This document shows, one piece after another, positions 15,996-24,768 of a DNA stretch of 57,200 nt. Origin of the DNA: Streptomyces sp. NRRL S-244 (GTDB lineage Bacteria; Actinomycetota; Actinomycetes; Streptomycetales; Streptomycetaceae); assembly GCF_000717915.1 (NCBI RefSeq), contig NZ_JOCX01000032.1, positions 1-57,200 of the forward strand, given 5' to 3'. Position 1 is the stretch's first letter; each line of letters opens with the position of its first letter. The notes under the pieces are model-generated. The model was given only the letters and a program-made list of their open reading frames with translations, searched no databases and was not told where the DNA came from. The translations under genes were made by a program, and so were the position numbers.

Positions 15996-18900
15996 GTGCC
16001 TGGTTTTACGCATCTGCACACCGTTTCGGGGTTCTCCATGCGCTACGGAGGCTCCCACCCCGAACGGCTGGCGGAACGCGCCGCGGACCGGGGCATGGAC
16101 GCCCTCGCCCTGACCGACCGCGACACCCTCGCGGGCGCCGTCCGGTTCGCGAAGGCCTGCGCCGGGGCCGGGATCCGGCCGCTGTTCGGGGTCGACCTGG
16201 CCGTGTCGCCCGCGCCGGGCCCCGCGGGGCCGGGGGGCTCCGCGGGGCCGGGCGGACCGGGAGGACAGGGCGGCTCGGGCGGCTCGGCCGGTCCGGGCGG
16301 CTCCGGTGAGGTCTCCTACCGGCGGCGGACCCCCGTCGTCGGCGGCGCCTTCGTCGACGAGTCCGCACCCCGGGCCACCTTCCTGGCCCGCGACGGCGCC
16401 GCCGGCTGGGCCGAGCTGTGCCGTATGGTCACCGCCGCCCACGCCCACGCCGCCGCCCGCGACGGCCTGCCGGTGCTGCCCTGGGCGGACCTGCGCGGCG
16501 AAGGGGTCTTCGTACTGCTCGGGCCCGGGTCCGAAGTGGGGCGGGCGCTGGCCGCCGGCCGGCCGGACCGGGCCGCCCGGCTGCTCGCGCCCTGGCGGGA
16601 GGCGTACGGGGACTCCCTCCGGCTGGAGGCCGTCGACCACGGCCGCACCGGTACCGGCCCCGGCTCGCTGCGCCTGGCCGCCCGTACGGTCGGCTTCGCC
16701 GCCGAGCAGGGCGTCCCGGCCGTGCTCACCAACGCCGTCCGGTACGCCGACCCCGGCCAGGGCCCCGTCGCCGACGTCCTCGACGCGGCCCGTCGGCTCG
16801 TCCCCGTCGACCCCCGCCGCCTCGACGGTGGCGAGCGCTGGCTCAAGGACCCCGGCGCCATGGCCGCGGCCGCCGACCGGATCTGCCGGGCGGCCGGCCT
16901 GCGCCCCGCCGACGCGCGCGGGCTGCTCGCGGAGACCCGGCGTACCGCCGAGGCCTGCGCGGTGGACCCCGAGGACGACCTCGGCATGGGCTCCGTGCAC
17001 TTCCCCGAGGCCCACCTCGTCGGCGCGGCCCACCGCACCGCCCAGCGGGTCCTCGCCTCCAGGGTCTCCGCCGGCATGGTGCTGCGCGGCTACGCCGACG
17101 ACCGCGCCTACTGGGAGCGGATGCACCACGAGCTGGACATCATCGCCTACCACGGGTACGCCTCGTACTTCCTGACGGTCGCCCAAGTCGTGGACGACGT
17201 ACGGGAGATGGGCATCCGAGTGGCCGCCCGCGGCTCCGGCGCCGGCTCCCTCGTCAACCACCTCCTCGGCATCGCCCACGCCGACCCCGTCGAGCAGGGC
17301 CTGCTGATGGAGCGGTTCCTGTCCAAGCGCCGCCACGTCCTGCCCGACATCGACATCGACGTGGAGTCCGCCCGCCGGCTGGAGGTCTACCGGCGGATCA
17401 TCGACCGCTTCGGCACCGAGCGCGTCGCCACCGTCTCCATGCCCGAGACCTACCGGGTCCGGCACGCGATCCGCGACGTCGGGGCCGCCCTGTCCATGGA
17501 CCCGGCCACCGTCGACCGGCTCGCCAAGGCCTTCCCGCACATCCGGGCCCGCGACGCCCGCACGGCGCTGGCCGAACTGCCGGAACTGCGCGACGTGCGC
17601 GGCGAGGAGCACGGGCGGCTGTGGGAGCTCGTCGAGGCGCTGGACGCGCTGCCGCGCGGGATCGCCATGCACCCGTGCGGGGTGCTGCTCTCCGACGCCT
17701 CGCTGCTCGCCCGCACCCCCGTGGTGCCCACCAGCGGCGAGGGCTTCCCCATGTCCCAGTTCGACAAGGACGACGTGGAGGAGCTCGGGCTGCTCAAGCT
17801 CGACGTGCTGGGCGTACGGATGCAGTCCGCGATGGCGCACGCCGTCGCGGAGATCCGGCGCGGTACGGGGGAGGAGCTCGACCTGGACGACCCGGCGCAG
17901 GTGCCGCCGGGCGACGGGGCGACGTACGAACTGATCCGCTCGGCCGAGACGCTGGGCTGCTTCCAGATCGAATCGCCGGGCCAGCGCGACCTGGTGGGGC
18001 GGCTCCAGCCGGCCACCTTCCACGACCTGGTCGTCGACATCTCGCTGTTCCGGCCCGGGCCGGTCGCCGCCGACATGGTGCGGCCGTTCATCGAGGCGCG
18101 GCACGGGCGGGCCCCGGTCCGCTTCCCGCACGAGGACCTGGCGGACGCGCTGCGCGAGACGTACGGGGTGGTGGTCTTCCACGAGCAGATCATCGAGATC
18201 GTGCACGTCATGACCGGCTGCGGGCGCGACGAGGCGGACCGGGTGCGGCGCGGGCTCTCCGACCCCGAGTCGCAGGCGCGGATCAAGGTGTGGTTCGCGG
18301 CGAAGGCGGGCGAACGGGGTTACCCGGCCGAGGTGATCGGCCGGACCTGGGAGATCGTCGAGGCGTTCGGCAGCTACGGCTTCTGCAAGGCGCACGCGGT
18401 GGCCTTCGCCGTGCCGACGTACCAGTCGGCGTGGCTGAAGGCGCACCACCCGGCCGCGTTCTACGCCGGGCTGCTCACGCACGACCCGGGGATGTACCCG
18501 AAGCGGCTGCTGCTGGCGGACGCGCGGCGGCGGGGCGTGCCGGTGCTGCCGCTGGACGTGAACCGGTCGGCGGTGGCCCACCGCATCGAACTGGTATCCG
18601 AGACCGGGGTTCCGCCGGTGTGGGGGCTCCGGCTGGCCCTGGCCGACGTCCACGGCATCGGCGAGGCGGAGGCGCGGCGGATCGAGGACGGGCAGCCGTA
18701 CGGATCGCTGCGCGACTTCTGGGACCGGGCGCACCCCAGCCGGCCGGTCGCGGGGCGGCTCGCGCAGGTCGGGGCGCTGGACGCCTTCGGCGCCAACCGG
18801 CGCGACCTGCTGCTGCACGTGGCCGAACTGCACGGCGCGCAGCGGTCGGCGGGGGCCCGGCCGGGCGGTGTCCAACTCCCGCTGGACGGCGGGCGGTCCA

Positions 18901-19589
18901 CGGCCCCGGTCGGCCTGCCCGACCTGAACGAGGCGGAGCGGCTCAGCGCGGAGCTGGGCGTGCTCGGCATGGACGCCTCACGGCACCTGATGGGGGACCA
19001 CCACGACTTCCTCGCGGAGCTGGGGGCGGTCCCGGCCCGCAGGCTGCGCGAGGTCGAGCACGGCCGGACGGTGCTGGTCGCGGGGGCCAAGGCGGCCACC
19101 CAGACCCCGCCGATCCGCTCCGGGAGGCGGGTCATCTTCACCACGCTGGACGACGGGACGGGCCTGGTCGACCTGGCCTTCTTCGACGACAGCCACGAGG
19201 CGTGCGCGCACACCGTCTTCCACTCGTTCCTGCTGCTCGTCCGCGGTGTGGTCCAGCGGCGCGGACCGCAGAGCCTGAGCGTGGTCGGCGCGGCGGCCTG
19301 GGACCTGGCCGAGCTGGTGGAACTGCGGGCGGCGGGCGGCCTGGACGCGGTCGCGGCCCGCCTGGCGGAGCCGCTGCCGGGTGCCGGGGGTGCCGGGGGT
19401 GCCGAGGGCGCCGGGGGTGCCGGGGGTGCCGGGGGCGCCGGGGGCGCGGCCGGCTCCGCTGATTCCGGGCGCCGCATCCACCTGTCCACCGGGTACGAGA
19501 TGAACCCGTGGGCCGACCTCCAGCCGCCCGGCGACCGCGCCGCCACCGGCCGCAAGCTGTGGCACTCCAGCCCGGGGAGCGCGGGGTGA
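15996..19589 (+). CDS. dnaE2: Error-prone DNA polymerase III alpha subunit DnaE2
   Basis: A 1197-residue C-family polymerase. The N-terminal PHP domain starts FTHLHTVSGFS. The catalytic aspartates lie in VLPDIDIDVES and KLDVLG. A helix-hairpin-helix region and an OB fold (VAGAKAATQTPPIRSGRRVIFTTLDD) follow. The short OB-proximal C-terminus and the dnaE2-type PHP sequence separate it from the replicative DnaE1. Two low-complexity inserts are unusual: a Gly/Pro/Ser-rich run near residues 75-105 and a (GGA)n run near the C-terminus. It should carry out mutagenic lesion bypass after DNA damage. The GTG at 15996 follows AGGAGG. The stop overlaps the start of the ImuB-like gene (GTGA), so the two are translationally coupled. 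Confidence 0.92.
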   Translation: MPGFTHLHTVSGFSMRYGGSHPERLAERAADRGMDALALTDRDTLAGAVRFAKACAGAGIRPLFGVDLAVSPAPGPAGPGGSAGPGGPGGQGGSGGSAGPGGSGEVSYRRRTPVVGGAFVDESAPRATFLARDGAAGWAELCRMVTAAHAHAAARDGLPVLPWADLRGEGVFVLLGPGSEVGRALAAGRPDRAARLLAPWREAYGDSLRLEAVDHGRTGTGPGSLRLAARTVGFAAEQGVPAVLTNAVRYADPGQGPVADVLDAARRLVPVDPRRLDGGERWLKDPGAMAAAADRICRAAGLRPADARGLLAETRRTAEACAVDPEDDLGMGSVHFPEAHLVGAAHRTAQRVLASRVSAGMVLRGYADDRAYWERMHHELDIIAYHGYASYFLTVAQVVDDVREMGIRVAARGSGAGSLVNHLLGIAHADPVEQGLLMERFLSKRRHVLPDIDIDVESARRLEVYRRIIDRFGTERVATVSMPETYRVRHAIRDVGAALSMDPATVDRLAKAFPHIRARDARTALAELPELRDVRGEEHGRLWELVEALDALPRGIAMHPCGVLLSDASLLARTPVVPTSGEGFPMSQFDKDDVEELGLLKLDVLGVRMQSAMAHAVAEIRRGTGEELDLDDPAQVPPGDGATYELIRSAETLGCFQIESPGQRDLVGRLQPATFHDLVVDISLFRPGPVAADMVRPFIEARHGRAPVRFPHEDLADALRETYGVVVFHEQIIEIVHVMTGCGRDEADRVRRGLSDPESQARIKVWFAAKAGERGYPAEVIGRTWEIVEAFGSYGFCKAHAVAFAVPTYQSAWLKAHHPAAFYAGLLTHDPGMYPKRLLLADARRRGVPVLPLDVNRSAVAHRIELVSETGVPPVWGLRLALADVHGIGEAEARRIEDGQPYGSLRDFWDRAHPSRPVAGRLAQVGALDAFGANRRDLLLHVAELHGAQRSAGARPGGVQLPLDGGRSTAPVGLPDLNEAERLSAELGVLGMDASRHLMGDHHDFLAELGAVPARRLREVEHGRTVLVAGAKAATQTPPIRSGRRVIFTTLDDGTGLVDLAFFDDSHEACAHTVFHSFLLLVRGVVQRRGPQSLSVVGAAAWDLAELVELRAAGGLDAVAARLAEPLPGAGGAGGAEGAGGAGGAGGAGGAAGSADSGRRIHLSTGYEMNPWADLQPPGDRAATGRKLWHSSPGSAG

Positions 19590-20575
19590 TCCCGGTGAAC
19601 GGCGTCCTGCACGTGCGGTGCGCTCCGGGGCTGGCCGAGGAGGGGTACCGCGAAGTCCTCGAACTCCTGCGGGAGTTCTCCCCGACGGTGCAGGCCCTGC
19701 CGCCCCGGGCGGCGCTGGTGCACGTACGCGGGGCCCGGCGGTACTTCGGCGCGGACGCCGGCCGGATCGCCGAGCTGGTGCGGCTGCGCGCGCTGGCCCG
19801 GCTCGGCACCGACGTACGGATCGGGGTCGCCGGGACCTGGGCGGTGGCGGCGACGGCCTCCGCCCGGGTGCCCGGGCCCGGCGGGGTCCTGGCCGTGCCC
19901 GAGGGCGGGGCGGACGCCTTCCTGGGGCCGCTGCCGGTGGAGGCGCTGCACGGCATCGGCCCCAAGCAGGCGGAGGCGCTCCGGGGGTACGGACTGCATA
20001 CGGTCGGCGCGGTCGCGGCCGTCTCCCCGGGCACCGTCGAGCGGATCCTGGGACAGCGGGCGGGCCGGCTGGCCGCGGAGCGCGCCCGGGGGATCGACCC
20101 GCGCCCGGTCACCCCGAAGGACCTGCCCCCGTCGGCCGCCGTCCGCAGCGGCTTCACCCGGCACGAGCTCGACGGCCCGCACGCCCGGGCCGTGCTCCTC
20201 GCCCTGGTGGTCCGGCTCGGCGCGGTGCTGCGCGGCCGCCGCCAGGCCGCCCGGGCCCTGTCGCTGACGCTGCAGTTCGCCGGTGGCACCCGCTGGGAGC
20301 GGACCCGGCGGCTCCCCGAGGCCTCCGGGCACGACGAGGACCTGCGGGCGGCGGCGTACCGCCTGCTGGACGCGGCCGGTCTGCAACGGGCCCGGCTGAC
20401 CGGCATGGTGCTGCGCGCCGAGGACCTCACGGACGCCGGGCGGGCGTCCCGGCAGATCTCGCTGGACCCGGTCCGCGAGGCCCGCCTGACGGTGGAGGCG
20501 GCCGTCGACCGCGCGAACGCCCGCTTCGGCCCGGGCACGGTCCGCCCGGCGGCCACCTTCCACAAGGCCGCCTAG
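19586..20575 (+). CDS. Y-family DNA polymerase-like protein, ImuB-like, catalytic acids absent
   Basis: A 329-residue protein with the Y-family thumb/helix-hairpin-helix region (VEALHGIGPKQAEALRGYGLHTVGAVAAV) and a little-finger-like C-terminus. The palm is degenerate. The N-terminus reads VLHVRCAPG where active polymerases have the first catalytic Asp, and ALVHVRGARRYFG replaces the SxDE block. It should therefore be non-catalytic, like ImuB, which links DnaE2 to the sliding clamp. It is shorter than mycobacterial ImuB (over 500 residues), and I see no long C-terminal extension and no imuA' gene nearby. The start is the GTG overlapping the dnaE2 stop. A perfect palindrome covers its own stop codon. 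Confidence 0.82.
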   Translation: MIPVNGVLHVRCAPGLAEEGYREVLELLREFSPTVQALPPRAALVHVRGARRYFGADAGRIAELVRLRALARLGTDVRIGVAGTWAVAATASARVPGPGGVLAVPEGGADAFLGPLPVEALHGIGPKQAEALRGYGLHTVGAVAAVSPGTVERILGQRAGRLAAERARGIDPRPVTPKDLPPSAAVRSGFTRHELDGPHARAVLLALVVRLGAVLRGRRQAARALSLTLQFAGGTRWERTRRLPEASGHDEDLRAAAYRLLDAAGLQRARLTGMVLRAEDLTDAGRASRQISLDPVREARLTVEAAVDRANARFGPGTVRPAATFHKAA

Positions 20576-20597
20576 GCGGAGGAGTACTCCTCCGCCT
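20574..20597 (+). terminator. Palindromic terminator after the dnaE2 operon
   Basis: A perfect 24-bp palindrome (aggcggaggagt and its complement) overlaps the stop of the ImuB-like gene. A T6 run follows at about 20610. It can form a strong hairpin and is the likely end of the dnaE2 transcript. Confidence 0.65.
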
Positions 20598-20737
20598 CCC
20601 GGGACACGCATTTTTTACTGACGCGTAACTTCCAAGTCTTGCTACTCACCCGTAATTTGACGGGAAGCAGCCCCCTTGTGATCCGGATCACGGGACGAAC
20701 CCCCACGTATTTCCCTGACCCGCAAGGAGATCACTCG

Positions 20738-21604
20738 ATGCTGCCCTGGCGACGCCTGCTCCGCCCGCTGGCCGTCCTCACCCTCGCCGCCGCCGCCCTC
20801 GTCGCCCCCACCGGCGCCGCGCAGGCCGCGTCCGCACCCAGCAGCGGCTGGAACGACTGGTCCTGCAAACCCTCCGCCGCCCATCCGCGCCCGGTCGTCC
20901 TCGTCCACGGCACGTTCGGCAACTCCGTGGACAACTGGCTCGGATTCGCGCCGTACCTCGTGCACCGCGGGTACTGCGTCTACTCGCTCGACTACGGGCA
21001 ACTGCCCGGCGTGCCCTTCTTCAACGGGCTCGGCCCCATCGACAAGTCGGCCGGCCAGCTCCAGGTGTTCGTCGACAAGGTGCTGGCCTCCACCGGGGCC
21101 GCGAAGACCGACATCGTCGGCCACTCGCAGGGCGGCATGATGCCGAACTACTACCTCAAGTTCCTCGGCGGCGCCCCCAAGGTCAACGCCCTGATCGGGC
21201 TCGCCCCCGACAACCACGGAACCACCCTGGCCGGGCTCACCCAGCTGCTCCCGTACTTCCCCGGCGCCGAGGACCTGATCAGCTCGGCGACCCCGGGGCT
21301 GGCCGACCAGATCGCCGGATCCCCCTTCGTCACCAAGCTGAACGCGGGCGGGGACACCGTCCCCGGGGTCCAGTACACGGTCATCGCGACGAAGTACGAC
21401 GAGGTCGTCACGCCGTACCGGAGCGCCTTCCTCCAGGGGACCGGCTCCAACGTACGCAACGTCGTGCTCCAGGACCTGTGCCCGCTGGACCTCTCCGAGC
21501 ACGTCGCCATCGGGCTCACCGACCGGATCGCCTGGCACGAGGCGGTCAACTCCCTCGACCCGGCGCACGCGAGCCGGACCACCTGCGCGTCGGTCTTCGA
21601 GTGA
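20738..21604 (+). CDS. Secreted lipase/esterase, alpha/beta hydrolase fold
   Basis: A 288-residue exported lipase. The signal peptide includes the charged MLPWRRLLRP, a hydrophobic core, and a cleavage region near GAAQAAS at about residue 30. The oxyanion segment VVLVHGTFGNS and nucleophile elbow GHSQGG match bacterial class-2 lipases (LipA-type). The Asp and His of the triad lie in the C-terminal half (KYDEVVTPY, LSEHVAIGL). It should hydrolyse short- to medium-chain acyl esters outside the cell. The ATG at 20738 has an AAGGAGA site 8 nt upstream; the longer frame lacks one and would bury the signal peptide. It converges on the LPMO gene. Confidence 0.9.
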   Translation: MLPWRRLLRPLAVLTLAAAALVAPTGAAQAASAPSSGWNDWSCKPSAAHPRPVVLVHGTFGNSVDNWLGFAPYLVHRGYCVYSLDYGQLPGVPFFNGLGPIDKSAGQLQVFVDKVLASTGAAKTDIVGHSQGGMMPNYYLKFLGGAPKVNALIGLAPDNHGTTLAGLTQLLPYFPGAEDLISSATPGLADQIAGSPFVTKLNAGGDTVPGVQYTVIATKYDEVVTPYRSAFLQGTGSNVRNVVLQDLCPLDLSEHVAIGLTDRIAWHEAVNSLDPAHASRTTCASVFE

Positions 21605-21634
21605 CGCGCAGGTGAGGGGCCGGTGGCCGTCCGG

Positions 21635-22666
21635 CTAGCGGCCGCGTCGGCCCGGCGTCGTCGCACGGCGTCGGGCCACGCCGAACAGCACGGCCGCTCC
21701 GACGGCCAGCACGCCCGCCCCGGCGATCGCGATCGCCGGGGTGGCGGCGCTTCCGCCCGTCTCGGCGAGGTCGGTGCCCGCGGGGGACTCCGACGGGACC
21801 GGGGTGAGGGCGGTGCTGCCGTTCGTCCTCGGGTCGTTGTCGCCGTGGCCGTTGTGCTCCACGGTGGACTTGCTCTCGCCGTCCGCGATCTGCCGGTCCG
21901 TCGGGGCCTTGGGCGCGTCCGAGGGGCGCCCGCCCCCGGTGGAGGGCTTGGCGCTGGGCTTCGTACTCGGCTTCGTGCTCGGGGTGGTGCCGGTGCCGCC
22001 TTCGCTCCCGCCGCTCCCGCCGTTGTCCTTGCCGAACACCACGTCGGAGCAGGTGTAGAAGGCCTCAGGGCTGTCCGAGCGCTGCCAGATGCTGTAGATC
22101 AGGTGCCGCCCGGACTTGTTCGGCACGCTGCCGGAGAACACGTAGTCCCCGTTCTGCATGCCCGGGTCGGTGACCTTCGCGAACGGCGCCGGCTCCAGGT
22201 CCGACCACTTCACCGGCTTCGACGGGTCGTAGCCGTCCTTCGTGATGTACAGCTCGAAGGACCCCTTGTGCGGGGCGGTCCCCTTGTACCGGAAGGTGTG
22301 CGCGCCCGGGGCCATCGGGCTGGCCGGCCAGTCGGCGCGGGCCAGGTCCAGGCCCCGGTACTTGTCGTTGCCGGCGGAGCAGAGCTGCCCGTTCGGGATC
22401 AACGACCGGTGGTTGCCCGCCGCGTTGGCGATGTTCACCGCGTTCCAGTCGTAGAACGCCTGGGCGCCGCTCGCCGCCACCGCCGCCTTGCAGGCGGCCG
22501 ACTTCGGCGACTCGGGCCCCTCCGCGTAGCAGGCCGCCACCCGGCTGACCGGGTCCGTCATCGAGCCGTGCGCGGCCGCGGGCCCGGCGGCGTACGCGGC
22601 CACCGCGAGCGGGGCGAGGCCGACTGCGGCGATACGGGTCACGGTGCGGCGGCTGCGTGCGGGCAT
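21635..22666 (-). CDS. Lytic polysaccharide monooxygenase (AA10) with LAETG cell-wall sorting signal
   Basis: A 343-residue secreted, copper-dependent polysaccharide oxidase. Signal peptidase cleavage after GPAAA would expose His33 (HGSMTDPVS) as the mature N-terminus, the first ligand of the histidine brace. The second His lies in APGAHTFRY. The AA10 domain ends near VVFGKDN. A long Ser/Thr/Pro/Lys linker (TKPSTKPSAKPS) follows, then LAETG, a hydrophobic helix (AIAIAGAGVLAVGAAVLFGV) and a basic tail. LAETG fits the LAxTG motif recognised by class E sortases in Streptomyces, so the enzyme is probably wall-anchored. Chitin or cellulose is the likely substrate. AAGGAGAT precedes the ATG. Confidence 0.92.
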   Translation of the reverse strand: MPARSRRTVTRIAAVGLAPLAVAAYAAGPAAAHGSMTDPVSRVAACYAEGPESPKSAACKAAVAASGAQAFYDWNAVNIANAAGNHRSLIPNGQLCSAGNDKYRGLDLARADWPASPMAPGAHTFRYKGTAPHKGSFELYITKDGYDPSKPVKWSDLEPAPFAKVTDPGMQNGDYVFSGSVPNKSGRHLIYSIWQRSDSPEAFYTCSDVVFGKDNGGSGGSEGGTGTTPSTKPSTKPSAKPSTGGGRPSDAPKAPTDRQIADGESKSTVEHNGHGDNDPRTNGSTALTPVPSESPAGTDLAETGGSAATPAIAIAGAGVLAVGAAVLFGVARRRATTPGRRGR

Positions 22667-22875
22667 GGGTGGATCTCCTTCGGAGCGGCGGTGCGGGGAC
22701 CACGGTCGTGGGTGGGCCGGGAGCCGGCCGGGCGGCGCCGCCCCCCGCAGGATCCGACGCCGCCCCATGCCCTCCTCGGCCCCGCCAAGCTAGCCCCCCA
22801 CACCCCCGCCGCCACCCCTTTCACCCCCCTCCCGAAGATCCTTAGGCTCCGCTTAAGGCGGGCATAGGAAGGGGA

Positions 22876-23358
22876 TCAGGTGAGGAGGGCGGGCAGGCCC
22901 TCCGGGGTGTGTGCCTGGGCGGCCAGGGCGTCGAGGGCGCGGACGGCTTCGGCCGCCGCGTGCGGGTCGCTCTCCCCGAGGCCGCTCGCCGCGAACTCGT
23001 CCTCGTCCAGCCGCAGGACGCTCGCTCCGTCCGCCGAGACCCACAGGTCCAGGTCCAGGTCCTCGACGAGGATCCCGCCGTCCTCCACCACCGCCGGGCG
23101 CGTGATGTCGCAGTACCAGCCCTTGAGGACGCCCTCGCCCGTCCGGACCTCCTTGACCGCGTACCACCGGGTCCGCCAGAAGTGCTCGGTGAACACGTCG
23201 CCCGGCTCGAAGCGCACGAAGCCGAAGTCCCGTACGCCGTCCGCCGCCCAGGGGGCCCGTACGGAGATCCGGTCGCCCGTGTCGGCGACCAGGGCGGCGG
23301 GGTAGCGGATCTTGGTGCGGCCCGCCTTGGTGAGGGTGACGGTGAGGTGGTCGGTCAT
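22876..23358 (-). CDS. DUF402 domain-containing protein
   Basis: A 160-residue cytoplasmic protein. The stretch FTEHFWRTRWYAVKEVRTGEGVLKGWYCDITRPAVVEDGGILVEDLDLDLWV matches the DUF402 fold, related to the FomD/Ntdp phosphohydrolases that act on nucleotide phosphates and bind divalent metal through Asp residues (GWYCD; EDLDLDLW). The specific substrate here is unknown. The ATG at 23358 overlaps the stop of the GNAT gene (ATGA), so the two are translated together. Confidence 0.82.
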   Translation of the reverse strand: MTDHLTVTLTKAGRTKIRYPAALVADTGDRISVRAPWAADGVRDFGFVRFEPGDVFTEHFWRTRWYAVKEVRTGEGVLKGWYCDITRPAVVEDGGILVEDLDLDLWVSADGASVLRLDEDEFAASGLGESDPHAAAEAVRALDALAAQAHTPEGLPALLT

Positions 23359-24299
23359 GTCCTGTTCTCCGGCTTCTTGGCGAAGCGCGTCTCGGTCGCG
23401 CAGATCTCGTACCCGAACCACCTGTTGACGGCGAGCATCGGCTCGTTCCCCGTGTCGTTGCCCGTGAAGGCCTCCGTGTAGCCGGCGGCGCGGGCCCGGC
23501 GCAGCGAGTCCGTCTTGGCGAGCTTGGCCAGCCCGCGGCCGCGGAACGCGCGCAAGGTGCCGGTCATCGCCGAGCCGTAGCGGGTGGCGCCGTCGGTCCG
23601 GGCCGCGCAGAACGCGGCCACGACCCCGTCGACCAGTACGACCCGGGTCAGCTCCCGGTCGAGCGTCGGCTCGTGCCAGACGCTGCTCAGCCAGTCCTCG
23701 TAGGCGGGCGGCGCCTCCGGTACGTCGCCCGGCTCGTCGGCCGAGACCGCCGCGTCGGCCTCGAACAGCGGGCGCGGGTCGGCGGCGAAGGCCGAGGCCG
23801 GGCGCAGCTCGACCCCGGCGGGCAGGACGGCCGGGAGCTCCGGCAGCGGGCCGGCGGCCAGGTCCAGGCGCAGGAAGTGCGCGGAGCGGGAGGGGCGGTA
23901 GCCGCGCCGCTCGGCGAAGGAGCGGTGGGCCGGCTCGTCGAGGACCCAGGCGTACGTCTCCAGCGCGCCCTCGGCGGCCAGGTGCTCCTCGGCCGTGCGC
24001 AGCAGGGCGGTCCCGGCGCCGCGGCCGCGGTGTGCGGGGTCGACGTAGGCGTTGACGAAAGACTGGCCGGGCTCGGGGCTCCGGTGCACGAGCCCGAGCT
24101 CGGCGGTGCCGATGACGAGGCCGTCCTCGGTCTCGGCGGCGAGGATGCGGTGGCGCTTGTCGGGGTGCGCCGTTGCCAGCTCGTGGGCCAGAGCGGCCGG
24201 CGTGGTGATCATGAAGGGCAGGGCGGCGCGGCGCACCCGTACGACGGACTCCGCGTCCGAGGGATCGCCCGGGCGGAGGTCGCGGATCTTTATGGTCAT
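23355..24299 (-). CDS. GNAT family N-acetyltransferase, two-domain
   Basis: A 314-residue protein with two GNAT domains. The N-terminal one holds the acetyl-CoA pyrophosphate-binding RGRGAGTALL near residue 95. The C-terminal one holds a second, RGRGLAKLAKTDSLRRA, near residue 260. MshD and related Streptomyces acetyltransferases share this duplicated layout, but the substrate cannot be read here. The second domain resembles the group with a conserved NxxxNxPMLAxNxxxGY ending (NDTGNEPMLAVNRWFGY). It diverges from the GntR gene at 24371 and is coupled to the downstream DUF402 gene. Confidence 0.85.
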   Translation of the reverse strand: MTIKIRDLRPGDPSDAESVVRVRRAALPFMITTPAALAHELATAHPDKRHRILAAETEDGLVIGTAELGLVHRSPEPGQSFVNAYVDPAHRGRGAGTALLRTAEEHLAAEGALETYAWVLDEPAHRSFAERRGYRPSRSAHFLRLDLAAGPLPELPAVLPAGVELRPASAFAADPRPLFEADAAVSADEPGDVPEAPPAYEDWLSSVWHEPTLDRELTRVVLVDGVVAAFCAARTDGATRYGSAMTGTLRAFRGRGLAKLAKTDSLRRARAAGYTEAFTGNDTGNEPMLAVNRWFGYEICATETRFAKKPENRT

Positions 24300-24370
24300 G
24301 GCGTCGACCGTAGGCGCGGGGGCGGGGCGAATACCTCTGAATTTCCCGGCGGATGGGGGAGAATCGCCGG

Positions 24371-24757
24371 GTGACCTCGACGAACCTGAAGATCCGGATC
24401 GACGGGGCGGCCGGCGCGGCCGCCCCGTACGAGCAGCTGCGCGCGCAGATCGCGCAGGCGGCGCGCTCGGGGGAGCTGCCGGTCGGGTACAAGCTGCCGA
24501 CGGTGCGCGGGCTCGCAGAGGAGCTGGGTCTGGCGGCGAACACGGTCGCGAAGGCCTACCGGGCCCTGGAGGGCGACGGGGTGATCGAGACCCGCGGCCG
24601 GAACGGGACCTTCGTCGCGGCGGCCGGCGACGGGGCCGCCCGCGAGGCGGCCGCCGCCGCGCAGGCCTACGCGGAGCGCGCGAAGCGGCTGGGCCTGAGC
24701 TTCGACGAGGCGACGGCCGCCGCCCTCGACGCCCTGCGCGCCCGCTACGGCAACTGA
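24371..24757 (+). CDS. GntR family transcriptional regulator, YtrA-like
   Basis: A 128-residue regulator. The winged helix covers most of the protein: APYEQLRAQIAQAARSGELPVGYKLPTVRGLAEELGLAANTVAKAYRALEGDGVIETRGRNGTFV. Only a short helical tail (AERAKRLGLSFDEATAAALDAL) follows. The lack of an effector domain and this length fit the YtrA-like subgroup. I chose the GTG at 24371 because GGGGGAGA lies about 9 nt upstream; the ATG at 24353 has no clear site. It diverges from the GNAT gene with about 70 bp between them, so it may control that pair. Confidence 0.85.
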   Translation: MTSTNLKIRIDGAAGAAAPYEQLRAQIAQAARSGELPVGYKLPTVRGLAEELGLAANTVAKAYRALEGDGVIETRGRNGTFVAAAGDGAAREAAAAAQAYAERAKRLGLSFDEATAAALDALRARYGN

Positions 24758-24768
24758 CCGGCTACGGC

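Noticed and set aside
21623..22867. A 414-residue plus-strand frame
   Set aside because: It is antisense to the LPMO gene, whose signal peptide, histidine brace and sorting signal are clear.
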